The notes beneath the pieces are model-generated. The model saw only the letters and a program-made list of their open reading frames with translations, had not been told where the DNA came from and searched no databases. A stretch of DNA of 64,000 bases from Lentinus brumalis (lineage: Eukaryota > Basidiomycota > Agaricomycetes > Polyporales > Polyporaceae), in contig MARA01000005.1 of NCBI GenBank assembly GCA_001792895.1, forward strand, positions 558,001 to 622,000, in the 5' to 3' direction. Of this stretch, positions 34,370 to 44,931 are shown one piece after another. Position numbers and translations under genes: made by a program. Position 1 is the stretch's first letter. Each line of letters opens with the position of its first letter.

Positions 34370-35460
34370 GGTTGGCGCGGTGCAAGCTAGACAGTGATAT
34401 CCCGGGAGGCAGTGATCGCGCACGGGCCGGCCGTGTCACTTGTAATAGTCGTGTCGTGCGTTAGTTGATGCGACGGACGGCGTCTTGGGTGCAAACACTG
34501 CGAGGGCGGGATGCGAAGGAAATTGGTGCGGCTTCCATCGACGGCTTTGTGAGACATCGCCAGGGTGTGCAGCCACAGTCCGTGCTCGGGGTTACCTTCG
34601 ACGGTCAGAGACGAGGTCCTGGCATCCTAACATGAGATGTCCCAAGTGTCCCGCACTTCATAGTGTCGCAGCGCGATGTGAGATGCGCGAGTACGGCGAT
34701 TGATGTGTGAAGAGGGTAGTTGAATTATGGCCGCAGCATGGGGGTGCGGTCGTCGTAAACTTGAAAGCGAAATGGTACGTGAAAGGAAGAGGTGCGGAGG
34801 GGCCAGTGGTGCTGGGACAGGTACGTACAAGAGGTTGGGCTGGAGGACGGCTTGATCCACGGTGCGTTGTCCCGCTGACGTCCTTCCCTCGGTGCTCTCC
34901 TTCGCCCTCCGCCATTGTCCACGCGCTGTGCCTCTTCCCTCGCTCTTGCTGACTACTGCCGCTACTTCCGGCGTTCGGACATTGCCCAGCCTGGCATGGC
35001 TTACATACGACACCGTCGGCTCTGCACGCCTGTCTGCTGGGCATTCACTGAATATGTTCACGGAATGTCAGCGGGCACAGACTCGCGGCATAACCGCCCT
35101 GTGAGGTACGCTCAGTCCCTGTCCCTCACGCTGTAGCAACTTATTACTCACCGTCTTTGGGACAAATGCAGGGCTGCGATGGCTGCTTGGAGGGTCCACT
35201 CAACGTCCCGGTACGTGCCGCTGTCATGGGGTATGTGAGTTAAAAAGATCAAGGACAGAGGCAAGGACGGATCACGGACGGGGGGACGTATCGAGGGTAG
35301 CACGCACCCGGGAGTAAATCTATGCACTGACACCCGTCGGGAGGAGGGCATTAGCACGGCCGTGATGAGATATGAACAGCTCGCGAGCGTGATTGCAACG
35401 TGCGCCGCGTCACAAACAGAGAGCCTAGCTGGTCGGACGAGCACGAGTGAGATACATGTA
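34370..35460 (+). repeat. Long direct repeat m2, copy 2 (partner 27440-28690)
   Basis: This is collinear with 27440-28690, in the same orientation, on the other side of NLR copy B. Copy 1 is longer by scattered small insertions. Confidence 0.8.
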
Positions 35461-35693
35461 CGAGTAGAGAGAGCCATGCAGAGAGTGTGGTGACAGAGGG
35501 TGAGAGGGGACGACGCGTACACGAGCAAGCGCTGAGCCGCTGACGTCACGCGTTCGCGTTGCGCGTCGCTGTCTGTCGCTGTAGCCGCCTATAGCCGCCT
35601 GCTGTTCGTGCTGGCACTGACACTCACCATATGTATTGCTCTCGACGTCCTCTCGATATGCAGAGGCCTTGCCTTGACAGAACTACGTCGGTA
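35461..35693 (+). promoter_or_regulatory. Promoter-like module with CRE and MCB words, copy 4
   Basis: TGACGTCA lies at 35541-35548 and ACGCGT at 35548-35553, with flanks like copy 3 (ttgcgcgtcgc, gctgttcgtgctgg). It is followed not by a protease fragment but by repeat m1, so here the module has been separated from its gene. Confidence 0.55.
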
Positions 35694-35893
35694 GCGAGAT
35701 GAGCTGTGGTAACGGCGGGTACTTGCTAGGCGCGTGTGGGAGGAGTGCGCGAGGGACGTGTCCGGCATGCTTAAGTCGCCGTGAGCTCGCAGCTCGTAGA
35801 GTTGATGAGTAGCACGACACGCGGTGTGTGTGCAGCATTCAGTGTGGGCGGGCGTCCGCGGACGCGTTCATGGATGGGACGGGGAAGCGGACG
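35694..35893 (+). repeat. Repeat m1, copy 2 (partner 22213-22454)
   Basis: This is the direct-repeat partner of 22213-22454; see that entry for the shared blocks. It is shorter by about 40 bases around the gtgtgtttgcagcattc word. Confidence 0.75.
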
Positions 35894-36350
35894 CTCCTGA
35901 GAGGGGACGCGGACCTGATATGTCTCGCCACACATGCAGCTCGAAGGACGTGCTGGGCCCGGGACCGCCGAGCTTGGAGATGTCGTGCGGAGGCGCGGGA
36001 CCCACAGCGGCAGGGTAAAACTCGTGCATGACGGTCTCGACGTCGTCCGGGTGCATGTGTACACGGCCGGTCGAGACAATGTTCGAGCAGCCAACGCGCC
36101 TCTTGGGGACGGGTCCAGCGCGAACCGTTGCGTCGTCCAGCGCCTCTGACGATGTCGGGCTCTGGTTCAGCGTCGGTGAGTCGGAGAGGACCGTCGGCGC
36201 ACAGGCGGAAGCGGGAGCAGGGGCCGAGCGACCGACTAAAGGGAAGACGGGAGCCGATGGGGACGCAGAAATCGCATGGTCCGACAATGACTTGCGCCTG
36301 GCTGCCGCGGGAGGCTGCTGCGCGAAACCCGTCTGCGAGCGTGACGGCAA
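35868..36350 (-). CDS. Hypothetical protein or gene fragment, unrecognised
   Basis: This is an open minus-strand frame of 160 codons from ATG 36350. The composition (Ser/Pro/Ala-rich N-terminal half, then GRVHMHPDDVETVMHEFYP and STSFELHVWRDI) looks more protein-like than the random frames nearby. I know no family for it. It overlaps repeat m1, which argues for a fragment carried with the duplication or a chance frame. Confidence 0.2.
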   Translation of the reverse strand: MPSRSQTGFAQQPPAAARRKSLSDHAISASPSAPVFPLVGRSAPAPASACAPTVLSDSPTLNQSPTSSEALDDATVRAGPVPKRRVGCSNIVSTGRVHMHPDDVETVMHEFYPAAVGPAPPHDISKLGGPGPSTSFELHVWRDISGPRPLSGASASPSHP

Positions 36351-36815
36351 CGGGTCGAGCAGTCCGGGAGGCGCCGCTGTTCACGCCAGTCTACTACGTC
36401 CACAGCTCCCGCGGCTCAGCATAATAGCATCCCCAAGCTCTGGAGGACGGCCAGCAAAATTGGATACTGAGTTCGCTCAACGATATCAATTCAGTTGAAG
36501 GGATCGGAAAGTCGTACACAAGTTAGGGTGGGCATAAGTAGTCGTGCAGTGGACGATCCTCAGCACTTGCAGAGTGTTCAGCGCCGCTATTGCTCCAGAT
36601 GCAAGTTTGTCCCGAGTTCTCCAACTCGCGCATAAGTAGGCATGTCACACTCTCAATGAATCCTACTTCTACTTTACAACAGAGTGTCTACATGCGAGAA
36701 CAGAGCGCACAGCACCCTGCGAAGAGAAAATGCCACGTTAGAACCGTCACAAGCTATAGAGACACTCGGACCGCTTACATAGTGTCGGCGTAGGACCCCA
36801 CGGACTTTGAATTGC

Positions 36816-37319
36816 CTACGACGACGGTACGATGATGGACGCAGTACCAGGGGTGAAGCAGAACCCGTTGTCGAGCCGGGTCCCGCAGGTCGAAAGCTGG
36901 TTGCAGCTCCCACCGCAGCCGCTGCGGTCGCAGAAGCCGACGTTGGCCGTGGCGGCGAGGCATTTGGTGCCCGGAGCATTGAGGCACGCCGAACCGCCGT
37001 TGTACACGGTGCAGCGGCCGCCGCACACATTCTGGGTGCGGCTGCTGCAGTAGGTGACCATGACGGCCTCGGCGGCACGCGGCGCGTTGCGATCGATGGG
37101 GGTCCCGACGTAGGTGATATCTGCATCGGTCGTGTCGAGCCAGTGCAGGAATTCCTCGGTAGTGACGATGCCCGCCTCGATCTAGAAGAGTCGGTGGATG
37201 AGCCGTCGAACTTATTGCTCCCAACGAGAGAAAGGACGTACGGGGGACGCGGTGACTTGAGAGAAAGTAGCAGCGACGACGGCGAAGGCGAGAGCGGTGA
37301 ACGTGCTGGTGAACTGCAT
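36816..37319 (-). CDS. Small secreted cysteine-rich protein
   Basis: Exons 37319-37242 and 37181-36816, with a 60-nt intron in phase 0, give 147 residues. The start MQFTSTFTALAFAVVAATFS is a signal peptide ending near VTASP. A short linker (TTEEFLHWLDTTDADITYVG) precedes a compact C-terminal domain with ten cysteines, including CSSRTQNVCGGRC, CDRSGCGGSC and STCGTRLDNGFCFTPGT. That would allow five disulfides. I remember this domain pattern from small secreted proteins of Agaricomycetes, but no biochemical function is known to me. It could be a structural, antimicrobial or effector-like protein. The gene is isolated from its neighbours and intact. Confidence 0.85.
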
Positions 37320-37390
37320 GGTGGATGCGGAGCTTGGCTGGTAGTTCTCGGCGATATAGAACTGACGTCCTTCCTCGAGTTCGTCTGCCT

Positions 37391-37397
37391 TTTATCC
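37391..37397 (-). promoter_or_regulatory. TATA-like element of the small secreted protein gene
   Basis: The minus strand reads gataaaagg, about 75 bp upstream of the ATG at 37319. This is a plausible TATA position for this genome, judging by the BTB gene. Confidence 0.4.
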
Positions 37398-37599
37398 TCA
37401 CCCGCTGTGCGTGTCTTGTTGACTTAGATCGCTTGCTGTTCGCTACACACCACGAACGTTGGTGAGGGTCGGGGCCCTTCTGCGCCCTATCGAAGCAACT
37501 TAAGCGGCGAACCATGATGCAAACTGCTGAGATGGGCGTCGGCATTTCTTGAACGAGGAAGGTCAAGCGTGCAAGCCTGGCGCATGACATAATGGCTGG

Positions 37600-39963
37600 T
37601 CATCGCACCGGTTGACTCCTTCAACAACCCATACACCTTTCCGTTACTCCTGTCGGACTTGAATGATGACTTCGTGGTCGCCCTAGTCCGCGAAGAGGGC
37701 GAGGAGAAGATCTACCTTATCTACAAAGTGAGCATGTAGAGAGTGGCTGACGGTTACGGTGGAAAACTGACACTGTTATATGCTCGGACATTAGCTGAAA
37801 AGCGGAGTGTATGTAGTGCATTCTTGGGGACGTAGCGGTCGGGCCACAGCCGTCACGAATTTCGCTTTTAAGTAGTCGTCCCACATTGGAAGGAGTGGCA
37901 CCTGTCGAATCAGACCTCAGCAATGTCTACTATCCCCCGCAGACCGATGCAAAAACCACATGTAGTGCAAATCGGCCTTTGTCGCACTCCAATCCTCTTC
38001 AAAATTGGCAGGAATACAGATATAGACTCTGGCTATCAGTGCGCGAAGTTTGGAGTACAACGAGTGAGTGGAAGAGGAGCTATGTCAACATTTGCACGTC
38101 AATGTGACTTTGCATCGGTCTGCCGGGGATAGTATACTCAGTCTATACACGATCTTAGGCACCACCGAAGCATACCCGGCTCCGATACAGGGCGGATCTA
38201 CCAAGGGCGGTGGCGTGTGTATGCTGGTAGATTGAAGAACGGTGAGAGCACATAAGCCACCGGAATACATTCAAAGGACCCGAAGAGATGTCGGAGGTCC
38301 GCACGACGTCTGACGCGGGGACATAGCTTTGGGATGTCCAGTCGCCTGATCGTAGATGGATTCTGAGCGCTGACATGCCGCGGCCCGCCTGAACAAACTT
38401 GTACCTGATTTCACCTGTAAGACTCCACGACACCCACGAGTCGAGGTTGAAGTGGTCAGTAAGTGCGAGCGTCAACATTAACACTACAGTCAGCGGTCAG
38501 CGTCTGTAGTAATCGCCCAGCACGTCCCGCGAGCCCTACTCACATGTACGTTCACAAATTCTTGCGCACCTGACAGATCAGGATATGATGTGGTGTTGCA
38601 ACAGAGATATACTTACTCCGTATGTGCGCTGCCTCAGAATGATCGTCTGAGATAGTGATTACTTGACTCGCCGCAGTCGCCGCCTAAACGCTAGGAGCAG
38701 TAACAAATGTCAGTGTCAATCTGTGCTTGAGCAACGCGGATGCCGACCATGCAGAATATCGAGAGCAACGAGGTGGAAGTCCGGCTTTCCAGTGTTGACA
38801 GCTGAGCGACGTCGGAAGCATCGCCAACTTGGAAGCGGAGAGTACTGGTGACGGCGATTTCCACTCTCAGGCCAGAAAACACACTACGGGAAGTCGATGT
38901 GTTGATGCTTGCCGAGCGAAGTAGGGCAGGAGGAGGGCGAGACGGGAGGCCTGCCGTCGCGACGGCTGTGTTGTGCGTACGCTGACGTCATCGTCTGTAT
39001 ATGGCATTCCAAGCGCCGGGCCGCGCATAGCCAAGTTAGCGCCTGATTCGTGTAATCGTTTGCCCGTCCCAAAGGGTGAAACTCGTATCTGAGGCGGTAC
39101 GCACTCTGTACCCATGGCTGTAAAGCTAGTCTGGTGGCTAGCACCCCAAGTACGAGTAGGTCACCGCGACATCCTCGAGTTCGTCGTCCTGATGCGACCG
39201 ATCCTCAGCTTTCGTAGGAGTCAAGAAGTCTGAGTCGATCCTCGGCGTTTGCGACGTTTCCTCTGCTGTTGGACAACAAGGATGTATTCTTGGAGTCCAG
39301 CATTCTGCAACTGCTAAGTAGCTTGCCGCTCATATCGAAGTCTGCAAGCGACGCAACTGCTTGCTATTCAAGGTTGGCAGTGTTCAAGTCCGAGACTCCG
39401 TGGCTCCAAAGAACGCCGGTGTGTCATGCCGACTTGGACTCTGTCCTTGCCGGTGATGAAGACAGATGACCAACTGCTTTCTAACCCCCAGGTTCTACGT
39501 CATCTATCATAAAATGGCGTTGGCCGCTCCCGCAACGGCAAGGTCCCAGAACCACGTCCAACATGCGACACGCTTCCAAGCGGTGAAGAAGTTGAATCCC
39601 CGATTAATACAGCGAAACCTTGGTTCTGAGATTCTCGTGATCCTCCCGACTCAAAGGACATCCCGCTCTCGAGATAACACTGAGACGGCACCCCACTGGC
39701 TCTCGATCGCATGGACGAGCGGGCAGTTGCTGTACGTGCCTCGTTTGCGGCAGTCTTGTGCGTGCATGACCTCATTTCGATTGCAGCATTTACGTCCCTG
39801 CCGCGGATATAGAAGCGGTTTACGCTCAGCCATTCGGCAGAAGCAAAGAAACATATGAAGACGACCTCCCCCGCTTCACGTATCGTCACCGGCATAGAGC
39901 CCCGAGGGAAGATATAACATCTGGACGAAAGTCGCGTCGAGTCTCGTCGGCCCACTCTCCACT
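37600..39963. other. Intergenic stretch without a recognised gene
   Basis: Open frames on both strands are short and motif-free, for example minus 38155-38484 and minus 39500-39955, the latter opposite the MFS leader. A CRE palindrome TGACGTCA occurs at 38983-38990. I see no repeat shared with the duplicated region. Confidence 0.4.
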
Positions 39964-42578
39964 ATGTCTATCCAAGAGAAAGAAGATTTTGCGGTCGAGT
40001 ACCCCGAGCATGGTCTCCCTCCCAGCTCTTCTTCGAGTGCAGAGCACTTGGATGGCGACCTGCTCGCACTCGACATCCGTCCTGCAGCGGAGAGGCAGCT
40101 CGTGCGTACCATTGACAGGTGTCTCCTTCCGGTGCTTATACTCATCTATTTCATGAACTATATCGACGTTAGTCCCTTCGTCACCGGTCATCGCTCGTAA
40201 TACTCACTCATTTGGTCCACATCGTTGGTTGTTTTATGTCCTTAGCGTGCCGCAATTACATCTGCCAGGCTCAAGGGACTCGAGCAGGACCTTGGATTGA
40301 CTGGTGAGGATCTGAGTCAACGCACACAACCCTCAGGACCGCACTCACTCTTCGTCTCAGATATTCAATACCAGACCGTCCTGGTCATGCTCTATGTGTC
40401 TTACATCCCCGCCCAGGTTCCTTCGAACATCGTGAGTCGCTAGCTATTATGCAGTTAGTCTGTAGAGAAACGATCTGACTATGACGTAGATTCTGAATCG
40501 GATCTCCAGGTTGGTTGCTCTCGAGCAAGACGTAACTCCTTTCTGAAACCATCCATCAGGCCTTCGTACTACATCGCCGCGTGTGTGGTCTGTTGGGGCT
40601 TGACCAGCGCACTCACCGGGGTACGCCCTCAACTCACGTCTGACTCTCTGCGGATAATGACCATGTGTGGGCAGGCCACCAACAGCTACGCCGGGATCGT
40701 TGCTACTAGGTTGTTCATAGGATTGCCAGAGGTTCTGCCAATGCCCAGGCAATTGTACTCGTCTTGGTCGCTAACGAGGACGTAGGCTGCGTTCTACCCA
40801 GGAGGAATCTACCTGCTCTCGCGGTGGTACACGAAGAAGGTGAGCGTTGCTTTCCGAGTGCGTTCGCTTGCCGCTCACGTCCTCGTAGGAGCTTGCGTTT
40901 CGGACATCCATTTTCTCAGCAGGCGCGTCAATCTCGAGTGCATGCGGAAGTGTGAGTTATCATGTACTCTCTCGTCGATTTCTGCTCTGACGCGGAGATC
41001 CATCATTTCGTATTGGGCTACCTTCACTGTATCTGCCCTCCTTTGCTCCTGTTCCAGCTCCTCGCGGCAGGGATTCTGTCCGGTATGGAAGGAACGATGG
41101 GCATACGCGCCTGGAGGTGGTGTGTATACTGCTATGGTCAGCAGTGATTACTCGCTGACAACCGGTGGACATGCGTTTCAGGCTATTCTACATCGAGGTG
41201 TGCAGCCATCGGTGTTGTTGGACTATCAGCTTCGGTACATCTGCTGACGGTACGCTCCAGGGTTCCATCACCATCGTCATCGGGATTCTTGCGGCGTGAG
41301 TCCCTTACAGCTCCGATTCCACGGACACGTCCTGACACCACCGTCACCCAGTTTCCTCCTTCCAGATTATGTACGCACCTAGTGCGATACAGAGATGCAG
41401 CTACTCACCTGTCTCATGGTCTAGCCTCACAACACGCGGTGGCTGAGCCCCGCTCAGCGTCGTCTAGCGCAGGTACGCTTGGCCGAAGACGGGGGAGAAG
41501 CAGATGAGGACGGCGATACAGATTCGTGCGTATTTGGGCTTCGACGAAGCCGCCGTACCGATCCTCACAGACCCCTCGCTCATACTGCAGAGTACTCAAG
41601 GGTTTGCTGATGGCAATCAGGGACCCGAAGGTGCTCCTATTTGCGATGATGGCGTGCTGCCTATTGATTGGCACAGGCTTCGCGAACTTCTTCCCGACGT
41701 ACGTTCACGAGCCCTGATCGTCTATGTATGTGCTTGGACTCACCTCAACGTACAGGATCGCGGCAACGCTCGGTTTCTCGACAACCATGACCCTACTCCT
41801 TGCAGCGTATGTACCTCAATCGTTCGAGTTGTGTGACTAGGACGCTGACCCGTAGTCGTCTCCCTAGAATTCCCTATGTTTTTGCGACATTCCTTAGCTG
41901 TCTCAACGCTTGGCATGCAGGTAATCAGTACGACGATTCCGTCCACTCCGATCGCTCACCGAATATATCGTGTCGCGCAGATCGCACGGGAGAGCGCTAC
42001 TTCCACATCACCGGCTTCTACGGGCTCGTCTTCCTCGGCTACGTCCTCGCCGTCAGCACGATGTCTGTACCCGGACGGTACATTGCCATGTTCCTCATGA
42101 CAGGTGGAGCCTCCGGTATGATCTGGTATGCCTCCAACCTGACACCTTCAAGCATGCTGAATATTTGGCCTTTAGGCTATACGCTCATATCTGCGTGGGT
42201 GGCCACGTCGATTCCGCGGCCGCCCGCGAAGCGGTCTGCTGCCATTGCCATCGTCAATGCTACCGGGAACGTCGGGACCTTGTAAGTCCTATCGTGAGCT
42301 ACATGTTGAGCTCCGCTTATCAATACTCGCTCGATCGTCAGAGTTAGCTCGTTTGTCTGGAAGGCGCAATGGGGCCCTGAGTATCATCCCTCGATGTTCA
42401 TTGGCATGGCAGGGCTGGGACTCGGGGTGTTCATGGCAACAGGTGAGCCTTTTACGTAAAAGGAAAATTTGATCAGGTTATGCTGAGATGCATTGCAGTC
42501 ATCCGGTATCTTCTGGCACGTCAGAACAAGATATTCGCGCGTGAAGAGATACGTAGCCTGACGAACGCGGAGAATTAG
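39964..42578 (+). CDS. MFS transporter, Dal5/anion:cation symporter type, copy 1, C-terminally truncated
   Basis: This is a twelve-helix plasma-membrane permease of the allantoate/nicotinate/vitamin permease group; the substrate is not predictable. About 20 short exons join in frame with copy 2 as guide. The first exon is 39964-40167 (MSIQEKEDFA... LPVLILIYFMNYID), followed by RAAITSARLKGLEQDLGLT. Then come the family signatures WGLTSALTG, RLFIGLPEAAFYPGGIYLLS, FFPTIAATLGFSTTMTLLL, IPRPPAKRSAAIAIVNATGN and SSFVWKAQWGPEYHP. The frame ends at TAG 42576-42578 after TNAEN. Continuing past it, the next 28 codons (GIEEAARSEETTYEEDLK... RYLL) match the end of copy 2 and stop at 42662. The stop is therefore a premature nonsense codon trimming a cytosolic tail, and transport may survive. 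Confidence 0.85.
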
Positions 42579-42662
42579 GGCATAGAGGAGGCCGCCCGCT
42601 CTGAGGAAACGACTTACGAGGAGGATTTGAAGCCAAGGAGGGGTTTTCGCTACTTGCTATGA

Positions 42663-44931
42663 TCAACACACGTTCTATCCTGGTGAGACAACGGTCGACC
42701 AGGGTGACGACTCCTTGGAAGTGGCGGACTTGACGATGTACATAGCATATTTGACACAGGGAGCTCTTAAGTCCTCCAGAGAGTCGCAGATCATACATAC
42801 GATAGGGCCGAAAGTAACAAGTTCAAGTTGAGTTCAAGTAGGTTCAAACTCGATTGGAACAAGAGTGACGTCATCGTTCTGAAAAGGCAAACCAGACGCC
42901 CGACGTCAGTGCCATGCCGCAGAATTGCCGCTTGCCACGTCACAGTTCACTCAGACCCACACGTGCACGTCGGCCTCGAGGCGACAACAGCTCGCCCCAT
43001 CGGCCTCGCATAATCCGTGACTTGAGCTGAATGTGTGGCATGAGGTGAGTATTGTTTTGAAATCGGCGCGCAAAAATGGACGGCCGGGCTGCCTCGCATT
43101 GCAGTGCATCGTAGCAACGATAGTCAACCTTGATTGACCGCTACTAACACCCCTTGACTCACATTTTTACACCTCAGTTAGTGTCTGGATCTCACTGCTA
43201 CAGCAGCGTGGAAAATTGGCTCCCGATGTCTGCATGATAGCCGGAGTATGCGGTACGTCGCCGTAAGAATATTCTCACTGCGCGTAGAGCACTCATCGGT
43301 TGTCGCAGCGCGTCGGTCTCCTATTCTGGCCCTTTGAAGTGAAGAGGGAACACGCGGACACATAAATAGCTGTCGTGGCGCTGGGCCACTGGCATGCGCT
43401 GCTACGGGCGGCCGCCGGTGCGTCGGCAGCTGGCGTTTGTTCGTCGGAACTCCATGTAGGCCTGATTCCGACCTGCGTGCCGCCTTCTCATTGTACAGCC
43501 TTTGAGCGCGTCAAGTTTTTCGAAGCGACGTCCTCCACCCACGGCCAACAGCTTCGCAGCATCGACCCTGCAATGTCTAACGTCGCAATCTTGCTCTACC
43601 ATCTGCGCTGGGGATTTCCAGCGAAGATTCGTTCGTGTCTCGCGTTCAGTTGCTATTAGCAAGTGCCAGATTCAGCTCTGCACACGATCAAGGTTGAGGT
43701 GAGTAATGGAAGGTTTGAACGTTATACATGTTTCGCTGACGAGAATTCCGGTCAGACGTGCAATACGGCATCATTTGTGCGCTGTCACTCTTCTAAATTC
43801 CGCACGCACTCCCTGTGCATGAAGTCTCGGACGATCGTTGCCACGCCCGCCCCGGTTGGTAATTCCCTCGACAGTCTCGCTTTGTTCATTGACTCGCTGT
43901 CCTTATAGATCGCCAGCACCGTCAACCCACCAACTGCTCCGTCGCCGCGACATCCACTGCATCAAGCATACCCAGAACGTATGTGATGGGCCAACATGCG
44001 TGCCTCTTCGCTACCATCATTGTCGGCTTCTGTGATATGGCGGATACAGCGGGAGCTGCAACTTGAACCAGCTCTCCAGTTCAATTCGAGCAGATCGTCT
44101 ATCATCGTGCTCGCCTGAGTGCTCGCGGTACGCTTACTTAGTCGCACATTGCGCTTTACGTAAGTCGAGGTACTCACTTGCTTGCGGCCACGCTGACCAT
44201 CATTTCAGGGACCAAATTCTGTCCTCGTAGAAGACCTCCACCCTCGAACTCTACTTATCGCCTTGTGTTCGTCTCTGGTCCCGACGGCGGACGCCGATCG
44301 GACTCCGCCTGCGCCTGAGAAGCATTATGGCGCTCGAAGGAGCGCGGGTAGAGTGGGCGAACCATGTGCACTCAAGTCCCGAGTCAAGTCAGTGATGGCT
44401 TGGCTAGCTGCCTGGCTCTTCCAACGTTGGGCTACTGATGACATCGCAGGTCCGTTCCGTCACTCCGGGGCCTGAGGCGCTAAAAATATCCAACGCCTCC
44501 CGAGCCCGAGTCTGACTATGTAATCATCATCTTCCAACTCTACTCGATCGCGAGTCCTCGACGCGGACAAGTTGAGCTCCAGCCCGCCCCCGCTCTCTGA
44601 TAGCAAGACATCGCAGATAATACTCCATTCAAGGCGCCTCTCAAGTCTCATCTGCTTTCTTCCGAGTTTCCGAGCGCTGAGAATCCGGGCACAAGGTCGG
44701 ATTGCCAGATGGTGGAGGAATTGTCCGTGTGTGACCGTCCAGCTACTGGCACCCTCGTGGATCAAGTCGGCCCGCTGCGCCTATAAGAGCAGTTTAGGTT
44801 CAGTCATCGCCAGCTCGCCATCTCACCGCTCGAAAGCCTCAGGCCCGATCATTGACGCGCTTCGACTGTTGGCCTTCCAGCTGAGCGGGCCCGTCTATCT
44901 CCCTCTCACGCCGTCTTCCTTCTCCTCCGCT
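42663..44931. other. Region between the two MFS genes
   Basis: This is about 2.3 kb with no recognised gene. TGACGTCA lies at 42866-42873. A TATA-like word (cataaatag) occurs near 43362. The plus-strand frames after it (43375-43659, 43502-43702) are short and have no motif, so a small unknown gene here is possible but unsupported. Confidence 0.35.
44782..44787 (+). promoter_or_regulatory. TATA box of MFS copy 2
   Basis: TATAAG in a GC-rich setting lies 145 bp upstream of the ATG at 44932. It supports 44932 rather than the in-frame upstream codon at 44572 as the start, because the latter would lie upstream of the TATA box. Confidence 0.5.

Noticed and set aside
27440..35460. The long direct repeats as LTRs of a retrotransposon carrying the NLR
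   Set aside because: No gag, protease, RT, integrase, primer-binding site or TG...CA ends were seen between or at them; they look like segmental duplication.
44572..44931. An N-terminal extension of MFS copy 2 from the in-frame codon at 44572
   Set aside because: A TATA box at 44782 lies within that extension and copy 1 starts at the position matching 44932.
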